The position numbers were made by a program, and so were the translations under genes. From Rhypophila decipiens (lineage: Eukaryota; Ascomycota; Sordariomycetes; Sordariales; Naviculisporaceae), in NCBI GenBank assembly GCA_033297075.1, contig MU858132.1, positions 1 through 64,000 of the forward strand: a stretch of DNA of 64,000 bases, read 5' to 3'. The notes beneath the pieces were generated by a model that ran no database searches, was not told the DNA's origin, and was given only the letters and a program-made list of their open reading frames with translations. The first letter of the stretch is position 1. Each line of letters starts with the position of its first letter. This document shows positions 20,891 to 32,016 of the stretch, piece by piece.

Positions 20891-21126
20891 TACATACATA
20901 CCACCAACCTACCCACTTTAGTGACATACCAGCACCATCCTCGTCCTCACCCAAGCCAAACCCAACGACGATTCGAATACTGACCTAAAGCGGCAAGTTG
21001 GCCGCAAACCCGAGACAAGACCATCTACTCGACAATAATCCTCACGATTCACCACGGATGCCCGCTTGCTACACATCACAAAGGGCATGAGAAACGGCGG
21101 GCGCATGCCACTCAACACGCTCGGCC

Positions 21127-23797
21127 ATGGATCTCGGCGGTGCTGATGGCGGTGGCTTCGATGCCACCGACACGGGTCAAAAGAAGAGAACTCTCCCTGC
21201 CGATCTTCCCCGGTCGCTCGACGACAGAAGACATGTCCCTACTGAACTGGTGCCCGAGACGGAGATGTACGATGGATGGCAGGGTTGGTTTCCCTCTCCC
21301 CCTTGCCACGTCTATTGCCTCTCTCCAACATGGCCGTCCCCACGTCATACTCGACAATCCTTCCCGCGTTGCATTATGCTGATTTCTTCAAACAGGACAA
21401 TCACAGTTCCTAACCTCACCCATGCTCGCGAAGCCCCTATCGTTCGGGGACCTTTCCTTGGACGATAATAATTACGGCGATGACCTGACAAAAGGCGGGC
21501 CCGACAGCGAAACAAGGCTGATGGAGATGCTTGCTGCCCAAGCAGCCCATTCGGCTGGCGCAGTTTTTGAGGACGAAGATGCGGTCGCGACCGATGAGAA
21601 AATCTCAGATGGTCACAAGAGGGAGGTGCTTCAAAAGGGATTGATCATGGCGGCTAGCAACGGGAACGTGGAGTCGGTCAACAAGATCTTGAACGGTCCG
21701 GCCAAGCAATACGTGGACGTGAATGCGCCCGACGACGAAGGAACGCCTGCACTTATATACGCAAGCTGCTTTGTACGGGCCCCGTTGAGTTTTGTTCAGA
21801 GTCAACGCTGACATTCCGAGTAGGGCCACGAGCAAGTAGTGCAGCACCTCATCGACGCAGGGGCAGATCTCGACAAGCAAGATCGCAATAAATGGAGTGC
21901 CCTCATGTGGGCCATGACGAATCGACACAAAGGTATCGCGAAGCTTCTTTTGGATAACGGGGCCTCGCCGGAAGCGAAAACATCATCAGGCAGGACTGCA
22001 TTCGATTTTGTAGCCCCTGACAGCGACATCTCTTACTATCTCAACGACAGCGGGTATGGTATTGGAACCGCCGGAACGAACGATGACTTTTACAACCCGG
22101 GTTTCTCGCAAGACAGGTTCGAAGAGGAGCTGGCCGAGAACGAAATGCGGAGGCGAATGATGATGGAGAGTGCCCGGGACTTGGAAGTCGACCTGGGTAA
22201 TGTCGGAATTGATGACCAGCCCGAGGTTCGTCCCAACATGACACTTCCCAAGTTCTCTCGGGGGCTTTGCTAACTTTATCAGCCCGTTGATGATTTCGAA
22301 GAAGACCAGCAGGAATTTGACTGGTCAAGGTGTCTCCATGACCAGATGTTTGTGTTCCAGGAAAACGACCTCGACCGCATTCTAGACATTGTAATCACCA
22401 ACATGACGCCTCAGCGCTCACCGACTCAGAAGCCCGTCCCAGCAAATATGATCTTCCTAGGCGCAAGATATGCGCATTACCATTCCAGTCCAGAGCTCTT
22501 GGCAAAGTTGCTCATTACCGCCATGGACAAGATTAACGATGTTGTGGAGAAGTATCAGTGGGATATGACGATCCTGGCCTTCTGGATGTCAAATGCCACT
22601 CTGTTGCTCCATTACCTCAAGAAGGATGCTGGTTTGGTGGAGGCCACAACCGAGTTCCAACTGCAGCTTGCTGAGCTGATCAATGAGATTTTTATTCTAA
22701 TTGTGAGGGACGCCGAGAGGCGGCTCGACAAAGTCTTGGACGCCGCTATGCTGGACCATGAAACCATCCCGGGCTTCGAAGACATCACCTTCCAGAATGA
22801 ATGGAAAATTTTCAAGCGGAAAAAGGAAGTCAAGGAGCAACCGATAGAGAAGCGCTTCCGGCCGCCATCTCCCAAAGAGCGGGCAAAACCTTCTCCGCGG
22901 AACGTGACATCCCTACTGTCATCAACTCTGTTCGTGCTGGATCTATACGACATCCACTCAGTTATCACGGCCCAGGTCGTATCGCAGTTGATCTACTGGC
23001 TCAGTGCAGAGTTGTTCAACCGCATAATGTCGAGTCGGAAATATCTCGCCCGAACCAAGGCCATGCAGATTCGCATGAACATATCAGCTCTGGAGGACTG
23101 GGCCCGCTCGAACAATCGGCAGCCGGAACATTACGAGGGCGGTGAGATGAAGTCGAGCGGTGAAAACACAGTGGATGCAGCGAGGCGACACTTGGCTCCG
23201 CTCATCCAGCTTCTGCAGTGGTTGCAATGCTTCTCATCATTAGGAGCCGATGATCTGGAGGCACTGGTCGGAACCTTGCAGCAACTCAAGGCCCTCAGCG
23301 CCCAGCAGCTGATACACGCTGCGACGCACTACAGGCCAGAGGTGGGCGAAAAGGGTCTGCCCAAAAGCGCAATGAAATATCTAGTTGCTATTCAGAAGGA
23401 GGCAGCCCTCCGCCGTGAGCGAAACCGGAATGTGGCCTCGTCGCCCAAGGCGAAATCCTCGGGAGACAGCGTTCCCGTGACCCCCTCGAAGCCTTCGAAT
23501 GGGAGCAAACGCGACGAGACGCCGGGCACGCCTCGGTTGGCAGGCGACGATTCCGACGAGGAAGACGAGGCGCCGGCGAATCTTTTGATGGACCCGGCTC
23601 TCATGCTTCCCTTTTCACTGCCAAGCATGACGGACATGCTGGTGAGCTTTGGGGCTGGGTTCGGAGGTGTGAATCGCGAGCGGGAGAGGAAGTACATACC
23701 GAGCATACCTCCTGAGTTTTTGGATAAGTTTGAGGCCAGTGGGAATAAGAAGGGCCCCATGTTTGGCGAGAAGGACTGGGAAAATGAAGAAGTATAG
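21127..23797 (+). CDS. Ankyrin-repeat plus DIL (dilute) domain protein
   Basis: Four exons: 21127-21283, 21396-21772, 21824-22225 and 22283-23797 (816 aa), joined by GT-AG introns. The N-terminal third carries ankyrin repeats (GLIMAASNGNVESVNKIL; PALIYASCFGHEQVVQHLIDAGADLD; SALMWAMTNRHKGIAKLLLDNGA). The C-terminal half is a DIL domain like the myosin-V cargo-binding tail (MTILAFWMSNATLLLHYLKKD; VVSQLIYWLSAELFNRIM; LAPLIQLLQWLQCFSSL). There is no motor or IQ region. This pairing is known in filamentous fungi; a role as a cargo or vesicle adaptor is inference. The C-terminus is Ser/Pro/acidic-rich and probably disordered. The start is the first ATG of exon 1, in a frame rich in Gly/Asp. It faces the carnitine acetyltransferase gene tail to tail. 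Confidence 0.85.
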
Positions 23798-24339
23798 GTT
23801 CCTTCACTTAAGCCTGCGCTTATCACTTCCTCGATAGTTAAGGGATTATAAATGACACCGGAGACATGGCATTTATTCCACAAGTCGGCGTATCTACTCG
23901 ACAAGAGTAGTGCCTGTATATTAGGCGCCTAATAAAATGAGAACAGCCGAGAGGGAGGGATGCAATCAGCGTCAGGTAGGGCACTCCATTTGATATGTAA
24001 CGACAGTGGTATTCCTGTGTGTTGTTTCTTTCACTCGCTCCTCCTCCTTTTTTTGTTCTGGTGGGTAGAGGTAGGTACACGAATATCCCGGGATTGACTC
24101 AAATTCCACAAAATATTTCAACAACAAAAAGGTATAATAAGAACCAGACATGTACAAAACGATTTTGCTCAGAAGATCGCTCCGAGAACCTCGACATGAA
24201 CAGATATCAAGGAACGCAATCGAGTTGGTAAATCCAATCAGACAGTGAACCAGACCTGAAACATCCAGTCGTGAAGGAACGAAAAGAAAAGGGCCAAGAA
24301 AAATCAACGCTTAAGACCGCAACATAGATTCGACCAAAA

Positions 24340-27086
24340 CTAGTAATCGCACAACCTTAATTTCTTACCCACATCCCTCCTCCTCGCCTGGACCGCCGCG
24401 CGTTCAGAGGGCTTGGTCTCGCCGTTGTCTAGGTTCTCGCCCCTGGCTTTCAGAGCCTGGAGTAACATGCCCGCGTCGAAGAATCCATCTGTTTTTTTTT
24501 CTCCGTCAGTATCTTGCTTCAAAAATCACAGGTTAGGGGAAAGAAAAAGAAGACTTACACCCTCCAAGCTCATCATCCTCGCTCATGGTCATACTCTCCT
24601 CGGTAGGACTCATGCTCCCCGCAAAACTTCGTTGGGACTTGATGACCTCACTCCCGGTGATCAACCGGCCCCTAAGCTTGGGACGATGCTTCGCACCGGC
24701 CCCAGTATTCTTGGGATGATCAACATCAATCTCCCTTGCCCTACTCAACTTTGAGCCCACAGCAGTTCCGTTTCTCGCCGCCGTGATTCGCAGGATGCGC
24801 CGGATTTCAAGCAAATAACTCTCCAACGTGTCCACGAACCGTTTAGTCTGTCTGTGCCGAGACGAAACACAGATGGAGATACTATCGTCCTTGATGATGT
24901 AGCCTATCCCAAAGCCATCACCCGACACTGGGCCAAACCCGAATTGTCGAAGAGAGGGATTTCCGCAGTTGGAAGTGGAAAGAATGGTCGTGTTGAGTTT
25001 ATCCCAACCTGAGTCTGCAAAGATCAGAGGCAAGTGGTGGTTCGCGTCTCGTTGGCTGCGCGAGGTTGTGCTATCACCCCTCTCTCGGCCAACAGCTACA
25101 CGCGGCAGGGCATTCTGATCACCGTCTACCGAGACTGAAAAGACGGATTCTTTGCCTGGGCTGCCGGCGACAGGCGAGTAATTCCCCCCGTCTAGGCCGG
25201 GGCTGGAATAGCCGTTGCTGGAGGATCCACTGTGGTTACTGTGGTGGTCGTCGTCTACGATCCTCTGCCAGAGACAGAACAAGGCATACAAGTGACGATC
25301 GCAGCCCTGTGCTTTCGCGCAGTCCCGAGTATTGGTGACGTGTTTTTGGCATGCCTTGCGGAGGGCCTCGACTTTCTGCTCGGCCGGGTTGTCGGCCCAA
25401 AAGGTCTGCACAAAGTTTACCGATTCGTCGGATACAGTGCGGATCGCTTCGGTTCTGCCGTGGAGGTACATCTTTGTCATGGCTGGCTCGTAGGTACATT
25501 CCACTCTGCCGTAGAGGCCGTAGTAGGCCGCCTGAAAGGCCATCTGCACAAAGGCATCGGGCGAGCAGCCCATCGAGGTGATGAAATTCTTGCCGTAGGA
25601 TGCAAAATCGAGCGTCTGGAACTCGTTCTGCTCGATCAGGTCGGCGAGACGGGTCTCGGCGAAGCGCACTGCGATTCGAAGCTCGGGTATCATGTCCCAC
25701 TCTAGCTTGTGGGGGGTCGTGCTGACGTCGCCGAAGCTCTCCGGGTCACGCTTGGACGGGTCCGGGCTGGTGGACGCCCACAGTGTGGGTGCCTGGCCGT
25801 TGATGGTCCGCGCAAAGCGCAGGATGGTGTCTGTGTAGACGTCGCTGGCGAATCGCAGGACCGTGTGGCCGTCCACGCCCGTGTGCTCGAAATTGATGCC
25901 CGCACTGCCGTTCTTGCAGACTATGATTTGCAGCTTGTCGTACCACCTATTGGTGCAGGTGCCAATCTGGACCCCCTTTTCGATCTCGCTGGTGCCGCAG
26001 AGCATGTTTTGACACAAGGCCGCCGCCGTGGCAGGCTCGGTATAGTCGAGGCAGACCACAAACAGAGCTGTGTCGACGATACTGAGGCAGTCTGCATTGT
26101 TTGACCCCTTTTCCCTGGTCAAGACATCTCTCAGCCCGGACCACACTTTTCTGTTCTCGGTGCTGAGGACGCCGAGAGCGCCCTTGGCAGCCTCCTGGAT
26201 CGGGGTCTGGGTCGCGTCGTCGACGATGGTCTGCAAGTTGATGGCGAGATCCTTCTCCGTCATGATCACGTCCGAGTTGTCGTCCAGGACATCAAAGTAG
26301 TAGAACTGGCCGTGACACATGACAATGATGTGCTTCGATTCGGGATCCTGCTCGATCTGGCAACCTGCGTCGGTAGGGACTCGAGCAGTACCGAACAGCC
26401 GAGAGTACTGGTACATGTCGAGAGGGACGCCCTTCACGGTGTCGGGCGGCAGCTCTTCCTTCCGAACGGCCCGAACAAATTCTAGGGCAGACACCACCAG
26501 CGACGCTGCACGTGTCACTTGGTTGTTCCGGGCTGGTGTGGGGTCATCTTCAAGAAGGAAGAAGGGGTTCAAGTTAAGAACAACCGGGTTATCGAAATTC
26601 AGGTACGAGTCATACCCTTCAGCAAAGTCAGCAACAGAAAAGAGAGGCAGAATGGGACCAGTCCTACTCACAGAATTGCTCGATATAGCTCGTCCTCCCC
26701 TCGGCATACCGCTTCAGCTTTTCGTTCAGCTCTGGCCCCTCGCCACTGAGGAATTCCTGCACGGCTTGCTTGGTCTCGCTGTGTTCCCTCGCCGATTGGA
26801 GTGGTTTGAGTGCTTCTAGATATCTCTGACAGCTAGACTCCAGCTCCGGAATGGGCAGCTTGGGAAGCTTGTCCTGGTGAGCAAAGGTAACGCCGCCCTT
26901 CTTGGGCTTGTCGTCATCGCAGGTCGACATGGTGTACCGGCTGGCTTTGAGGGATGGGCAAATGGTGGGCTTTGGGATCACCGGGTACTCGGGAATCGAG
27001 CGCGGCGTGGCTTTTGTTGGAACAGGAGTAGCGAGGGTCTCGTCAAGAGACCTGGGCACACTGAAGATGCGAACTTGGGTCGGCAT
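24340..27086 (-). CDS. facC: Carnitine acetyltransferase, FacC/YAT2-type
   Basis: Three exons: 27086-26672, 26616-24559 and 24488-24340; 873 aa with 55- and 70-nt introns. The choline/carnitine acyltransferase fold is clear: FAHQDKLPKLPIPELES, EQFWYDSYLN (rebuilt across intron 1), catalytic His in FEHTGVDGHTVLRF (about residue 383), and GGYGFFDAGMLLQALKARGE (rebuilt across intron 2). Insertions in the C-terminal half and the GVDGHTVLRF signature point to the Yat2/FacC branch, which moves acetyl units between CoA and carnitine during growth on acetate or fatty acids. There is no peroxisomal C-terminal signal (ends LCDY), so it is probably cytosolic. The start at 27086 is the first ATG after 120 bp without one; a second ATG at 26930 would give the usual shorter N-terminus. 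CCTCGG, the core site of fatty-acid regulators FarA/FarB, occurs at 27309-27314. Confidence 0.9.
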
Positions 27087-30000
27087 GGTGGTCAGCTCGG
27101 GCCTTGAACCTGTATCAAGCGTAGAGAGGCGAGACGTGGGTGCTGATGTTCAGGCCACGCAGAGCTGTGCGGTAAAAGTAGTGGCAGTCTTGGAGACAGT
27201 AAGACGGCATTCCACTGGGAATATCAAGACATCTGATGGTGGTTTGAGAGGTGAATATAAAAGGGGAGGCTCTTGGAAGGAGGCAGGAAAAAAAAGACTA
27301 CAGCTTGTCCTCGGCCAAAGGACTACTTTCGGGAAGCTGGGAACATGAGCGAGAGCCGCCCGGGATATAGATTTAGGAATGCCCATGCAAGACAGCAGCC
27401 CCGAGGGTGGTGGAGTGGAGCTCCCACGAGGCAGCGTTGAGCTCCAAACAAGCCCCAAGCCGGAAGCCCTCGAGCGTACGCCGTGCGAGTACAGCTAAGA
27501 TAGATGGTGCAGGGAGCCAGGGACTTCCCATGTGGCAGCCTCCATCCCGAGCACGAGGAGGAGCATGAGCATGTTGCGAACGATTGGACACGGGCCCCAT
27601 GAGTGGGTTTGGGAAATATCTCCGCAGGACCGAACGCTCAATATGGCTGCCGCGAGCGTGGTAATCTGCCGAGACTTCTGGAGTCTCATAGCCCATGGGT
27701 AAAGGAGCAAGTCGAAGGGGGACAGCGATAGAACAACTGATATGCTAAGAGAAGCGCAACATACCCAAGGAAGAGCGAGGATAGCAAGACTGCTACAGTA
27801 CCTCTTGGTAGTCTGACCGGCCTCCTGGTCAAGAGAGCCGACTGATAAGCTCGGGACTGCTGACTAGTGCACACGCACAAGCACAGCACACCTGGCCTTT
27901 GACTCGTCACAAAAGACAAATAGCGACGTGTAGCTACAGGTGAACGGTGACAAAGTATGTCTGTGAGAGAGCGGGACAATATCTCAGCGTTACTCAGAAC
28001 TGGGTGAGGTCGGTGAAAATCTTCGGGGAAGTGGAAGGTTTCTCGGTGGATTCAGTCTTTGGGTCTATAAGTGAACCAAAGCTCGCTTTATTTCCAACAG
28101 CCCCTGGATATGCAATTTTTCCTGTTAGCGACTCTAACCAAGATGGGTCATGTGTTCTCTTGTCTCCCATGTCCAAGGGTGACGATCATCTGCTTGGGAT
28201 CATGGGGAGCTGTGGTATCCCGCAGGCGGAGACCCAATTCGATGATTCCCTGCGCCTCTCAGGGCACTAGTTTCACGTGCACTTATACGCCTTTCAGCTA
28301 GGCTCCCGTCATCGGGAATAGAGCCTGACGGGAACAGCATCAGAAACCGCCATGGGGGTTCCTGAAATTGGTGCAAGATGACGTCCATCGGGCTGGGCAT
28401 GGTCGGGGATGCTTGACGGGAAGCTGGAAGAAACTTGCCCCTCCGCCAAGAGAGCCTGGGCAAGCCCACCTCTGCTATGGATATCCCCAAATACGAGCGA
28501 ACAATTTAAACTATCAACTCACGAGAAGTCAATCCACCTCTTCGCGGGGCCTATGCGACAGGCGCGATAGCTGGTGTCGGCCGGGCAAGTCAAGCCTCGC
28601 CCTTGGATTTCGTCTCGAATCTGCTATTTCGGACCAGAGGAACGCCTGTGTAATGGTAGTGTACACCAGTGGGTAGGATGGGATGAAGTGGGAGCCGGAG
28701 AAGCTGTCTAAATTCAGCAGTGTAATGAAGGACGAGCTCCACAAACGTCACCAGCTTGGATGCACGTTAAGGCGCGGGGGCGGGGAGCCTACACTACTGC
28801 GCGGCAGGAGGCATAAAGAGGCGCCAAGCACGTTGTAAGAGCGCCGCCATGCACCGGTGCTGCAGACGGCTTGGTACTGTACAGACTGTCGTGATTTGCC
28901 GCTGTAGCTAACCCGTACAGATGTGGAAAAAGGAAAATAAAGGGGCCAAAGGAAGCCCCAGAGCCATCATCCCCGGAAAAGACTGCATGTTGCAGACAAA
29001 GAACCGGGATGGAGAGAATACCTATCCAGCTTTCAAGGTCAACCGGCAATTCCACGTTAATGTGCCTGCATCAGCCGTCAGAGGACGCAGGGTTACACCT
29101 GCCATTCGTCCAGTACCTCAGAGACCTGAGATATCCGAAAAGGGGGGAAAACTCATCATGGACAATTGGGTACATGTAGGAGCTAGGAACATGTGAAAGG
29201 ACATGGCCGTACGCCTAGCGACGGTCGAACGGATCTGCCGACCATTTTCTCTCACCACCACTGCAGCATGTTCGCTTCGGTACGCCTCTACCAGCTGATG
29301 CATATATAAAGTCCCTCGGGAGGAGAACCGATATGCCAATATCTCGGAACAAGTTTTTTTGGCCATGATGTGATCGTGCCTTTGCTTCTTTCATGACATT
29401 TTCGAGCTGATGCAGCGGCCGGTACGGAGTAGCCAGGTTCGGAATATCGAGGCCCAACTCAGTCAGCCAGGGAAGACGGTTCGGATCAATGGATGAGAGC
29501 GGGGTGAGATTCTTTGTTCAGTGCATCTCTCCATGCTCCGTAACGCCGTTGCCGTTGCAAGATGCATTTGGACCAATGAGGTGTCGTGGATGCTTAATCG
29601 TGCTTTTCCACCACAATCAACGACAAGGGTTGGAGCATGACACAGGGCACCAGAATCTGTGGGGAAATAGAGCCAAGATCCGGGGTCTGCCTCCGGATCG
29701 GGACCCACTTCGGGCTCCCAAATGCCGGGTCTGCCGGGGTTTGTCCGATGGGTCTACGGGGTACTACCGAAGTTCCCGGGTTTCAGCGTCCGATAACGGC
29801 GCGCTCTGAAATCCAGGGAAGTTGTGGATGAGCAAGGTAGGTGCTTGCTCGTCCTCGCTGGACAGTCTTGATTGTGAAATAAAGAAACCCTGTTCTCTTC
29901 ATTTTGTCTCTGACTCGGGGGCAATTCAACCTCGAGTTGCTCGTACCAGGTCATTTCCGGGCCGGTGTTCATATTCAGTGTGGATAAGTGCACAAGAGCG

Positions 30001-30708
30001 ACAAGGCCGCTCGCGCTTGGCTTTATTTCGGTTCATCAGAACTTTCTCGGGATCTTCTCTATCCACTGGGTCTGCCATGTCTCTGGCCAGAGCTTCTCCT
30101 TCCAGTCACAATCTTGCATGCCGGGCATTTCGATTGCAACATTTTCACATCATATCCTGCTTTCAATCCATTATTCGATGCTGACAGTTCCTGCTTATAC
30201 CTTTAATCATAAGCATTCGCATTATGGCATTAGCTTACAGTACGAATAGACTCCAAATACTTACAAGACATCTAGGCGCTCGTGAGACAAGATACAAACC
30301 GAAAGATATCACAAACTCAATCTGGGCTATCAGTTCCCATCAAGATTTCACAAAAATAGCCCACCCCTTTTACATCTATCACTCTTTTCTTGTGCCATTG
30401 TTTGAGTGTTCACAGTGAAGCAGATTGCGACAGCCCCACATTTCACTTACACCCGGAATCTGGGAAGCATCACCTCGGAACGGTCCGATCGGTGTGGGGA
30501 GATGTGATGTGTCACTCGGCTCCACTTCCCCAGATAGCCTTATCAATCCCTTGTACATGATACAACCCATACGGCACTCGATCATCTGAGAATAACGAGA
30601 TTCATCAACGACAGTTGATACGGTTTTCAAAATTACTTGGCATCTGCATCTTCTCCATTTGAATTTGGTGTATGCCTCCAACTGGTCCCGTATATATTAG
30701 CAGTGCCC
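27087..30708. other. Long intergenic region, no gene seen
   Basis: About 3.6 kb between the carnitine acetyltransferase and 2EXR genes, which are divergent. Frames are short and show no family features. One TACGGAGTA copy lies at 29423-29431. Confidence 0.5.
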
Positions 30709-32016
30709 ATGTTTGAATCGTGGTACAGCGCGAGAGAGGAGGACGAAGTGCCAACCAAGTTCTGGCTTCAGTTCCAGGTTATCAATGACGGCTCCGATGA
30801 TTCCGGCTCAAGTCCAAGCTACTACCAGGAGATTAGTCCCGATACTGGCCTCAATCACCAATTCATAATTCCTACTCACCCTGCCGTATTTGGTCCCGAA
30901 ACGACCCTCAAGCGACAAATCTTGCCCCAGCAGGATAGGAATGACGATCCTGGGGAGGAGCAAGCAGCAGATGAAGAAGCCCCTGCTAAATTCCACCTCT
31001 TCACCCAGCTCCCCGCCGAGCTCCGCCTCAAGATCTGGTCCTGCCTCATCCGGCCGCGCATCATCCTAGCAGCCTGCCTCTCATCTCGGCCCAGCACACA
31101 CCAACCTCTGTACTGCAAGATCTCTCAGCGCCCCAAAAGGCGCTATATCCCCGTCCTCCTCCATGTCTGCTCCGAGTCCAGAGCCTTTGCCCTAGAGCAT
31201 TACGAACTCACCTTTCCCTGGAAGACCCCCCACCGCCTCCGAGCTTCCTCTCCTTCTTATTCCTTTGCTCGTAATGCCAATGTCCACTCTTCGTCCTCAT
31301 CAGGCCGCAACTACATCCATACCAGTGACAGCGAATACCACCCCGCGAAAGTCTATTTCAACTTCGCCCTCGACACACTCTTCCTCCTAGGCGAGCTAGA
31401 GCCCTCTGACGGCCATGGGTTCAACGCCCCGATGGTGTACTTCCTCCGGCGAGAAGACACATCCCGGGTGAAGCACGTAGCCTGTGCCTTCGAGGAGCTC
31501 CACCTAGGCGTCTACGACACGGACCTCATCTTTGGCAGCCTCTTCCACATCGTCGACAGGTTCCCCTCTGCCAAGGGGGTCCTGCCCCCTGGGACGATAG
31601 CAGAGCAGCGGCCTATATTTGGTCATTCCCAAAATCAAGACAATCCGAATCACAACTCAGAGGATGAACAACAACACCCGAGAATGATCAAGAAAGAGGA
31701 GACTAGCAGACAACAACACCAATTCCTAATAGTAACCACCACCCCGGCCGACGCCTCCATCTTACCTCAAAGCCGGCAGCATCAATCATCACCGCTCCTC
31801 AACGGTTTGCCAACAACCAACAATGTGATCCAGAAACTCTGGCGAGCCTGGGCCATGGGATCTGGCTACTGGTCTGGAAGCGGCGGCGGGGTGGAACCAG
31901 TGCCCGCGTCGTCAGACGAAGGTACATCCAGTGCGCCGATCAATTCGCTGGTGAATGCGCAGATGGTCATGGTTCGCGAGGAAGAGCTGGCGAGCTTTGT
32001 GGGCCAGATAGAGTGA
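30709..32016 (+). CDS. 2EXR/F-box-like domain protein
   Basis: A single-exon ORF of 435 aa. At about residues 93-112 it has FHLFTQLPAELRLKIWSCL, the opening of the 2EXR domain (an F-box-like helix plus ...RPRII), followed by PVLLHVCSESRAFALEHY, the usual second half. The family is greatly expanded in filamentous ascomycetes and its function is mostly unknown; F-box resemblance suggests protein-protein contact. The tail is Gln/Ser-rich. The ATG at 30709 is the first in frame; 24 further codons upstream are open but start with TTG. It is isolated, with over 3.5 kb of spacer on both sides. Confidence 0.8.
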   Translation: MFESWYSAREEDEVPTKFWLQFQVINDGSDDSGSSPSYYQEISPDTGLNHQFIIPTHPAVFGPETTLKRQILPQQDRNDDPGEEQAADEEAPAKFHLFTQLPAELRLKIWSCLIRPRIILAACLSSRPSTHQPLYCKISQRPKRRYIPVLLHVCSESRAFALEHYELTFPWKTPHRLRASSPSYSFARNANVHSSSSSGRNYIHTSDSEYHPAKVYFNFALDTLFLLGELEPSDGHGFNAPMVYFLRREDTSRVKHVACAFEELHLGVYDTDLIFGSLFHIVDRFPSAKGVLPPGTIAEQRPIFGHSQNQDNPNHNSEDEQQHPRMIKKEETSRQQHQFLIVTTTPADASILPQSRQHQSSPLLNGLPTTNNVIQKLWRAWAMGSGYWSGSGGGVEPVPASSDEGTSSAPINSLVNAQMVMVREEELASFVGQIE

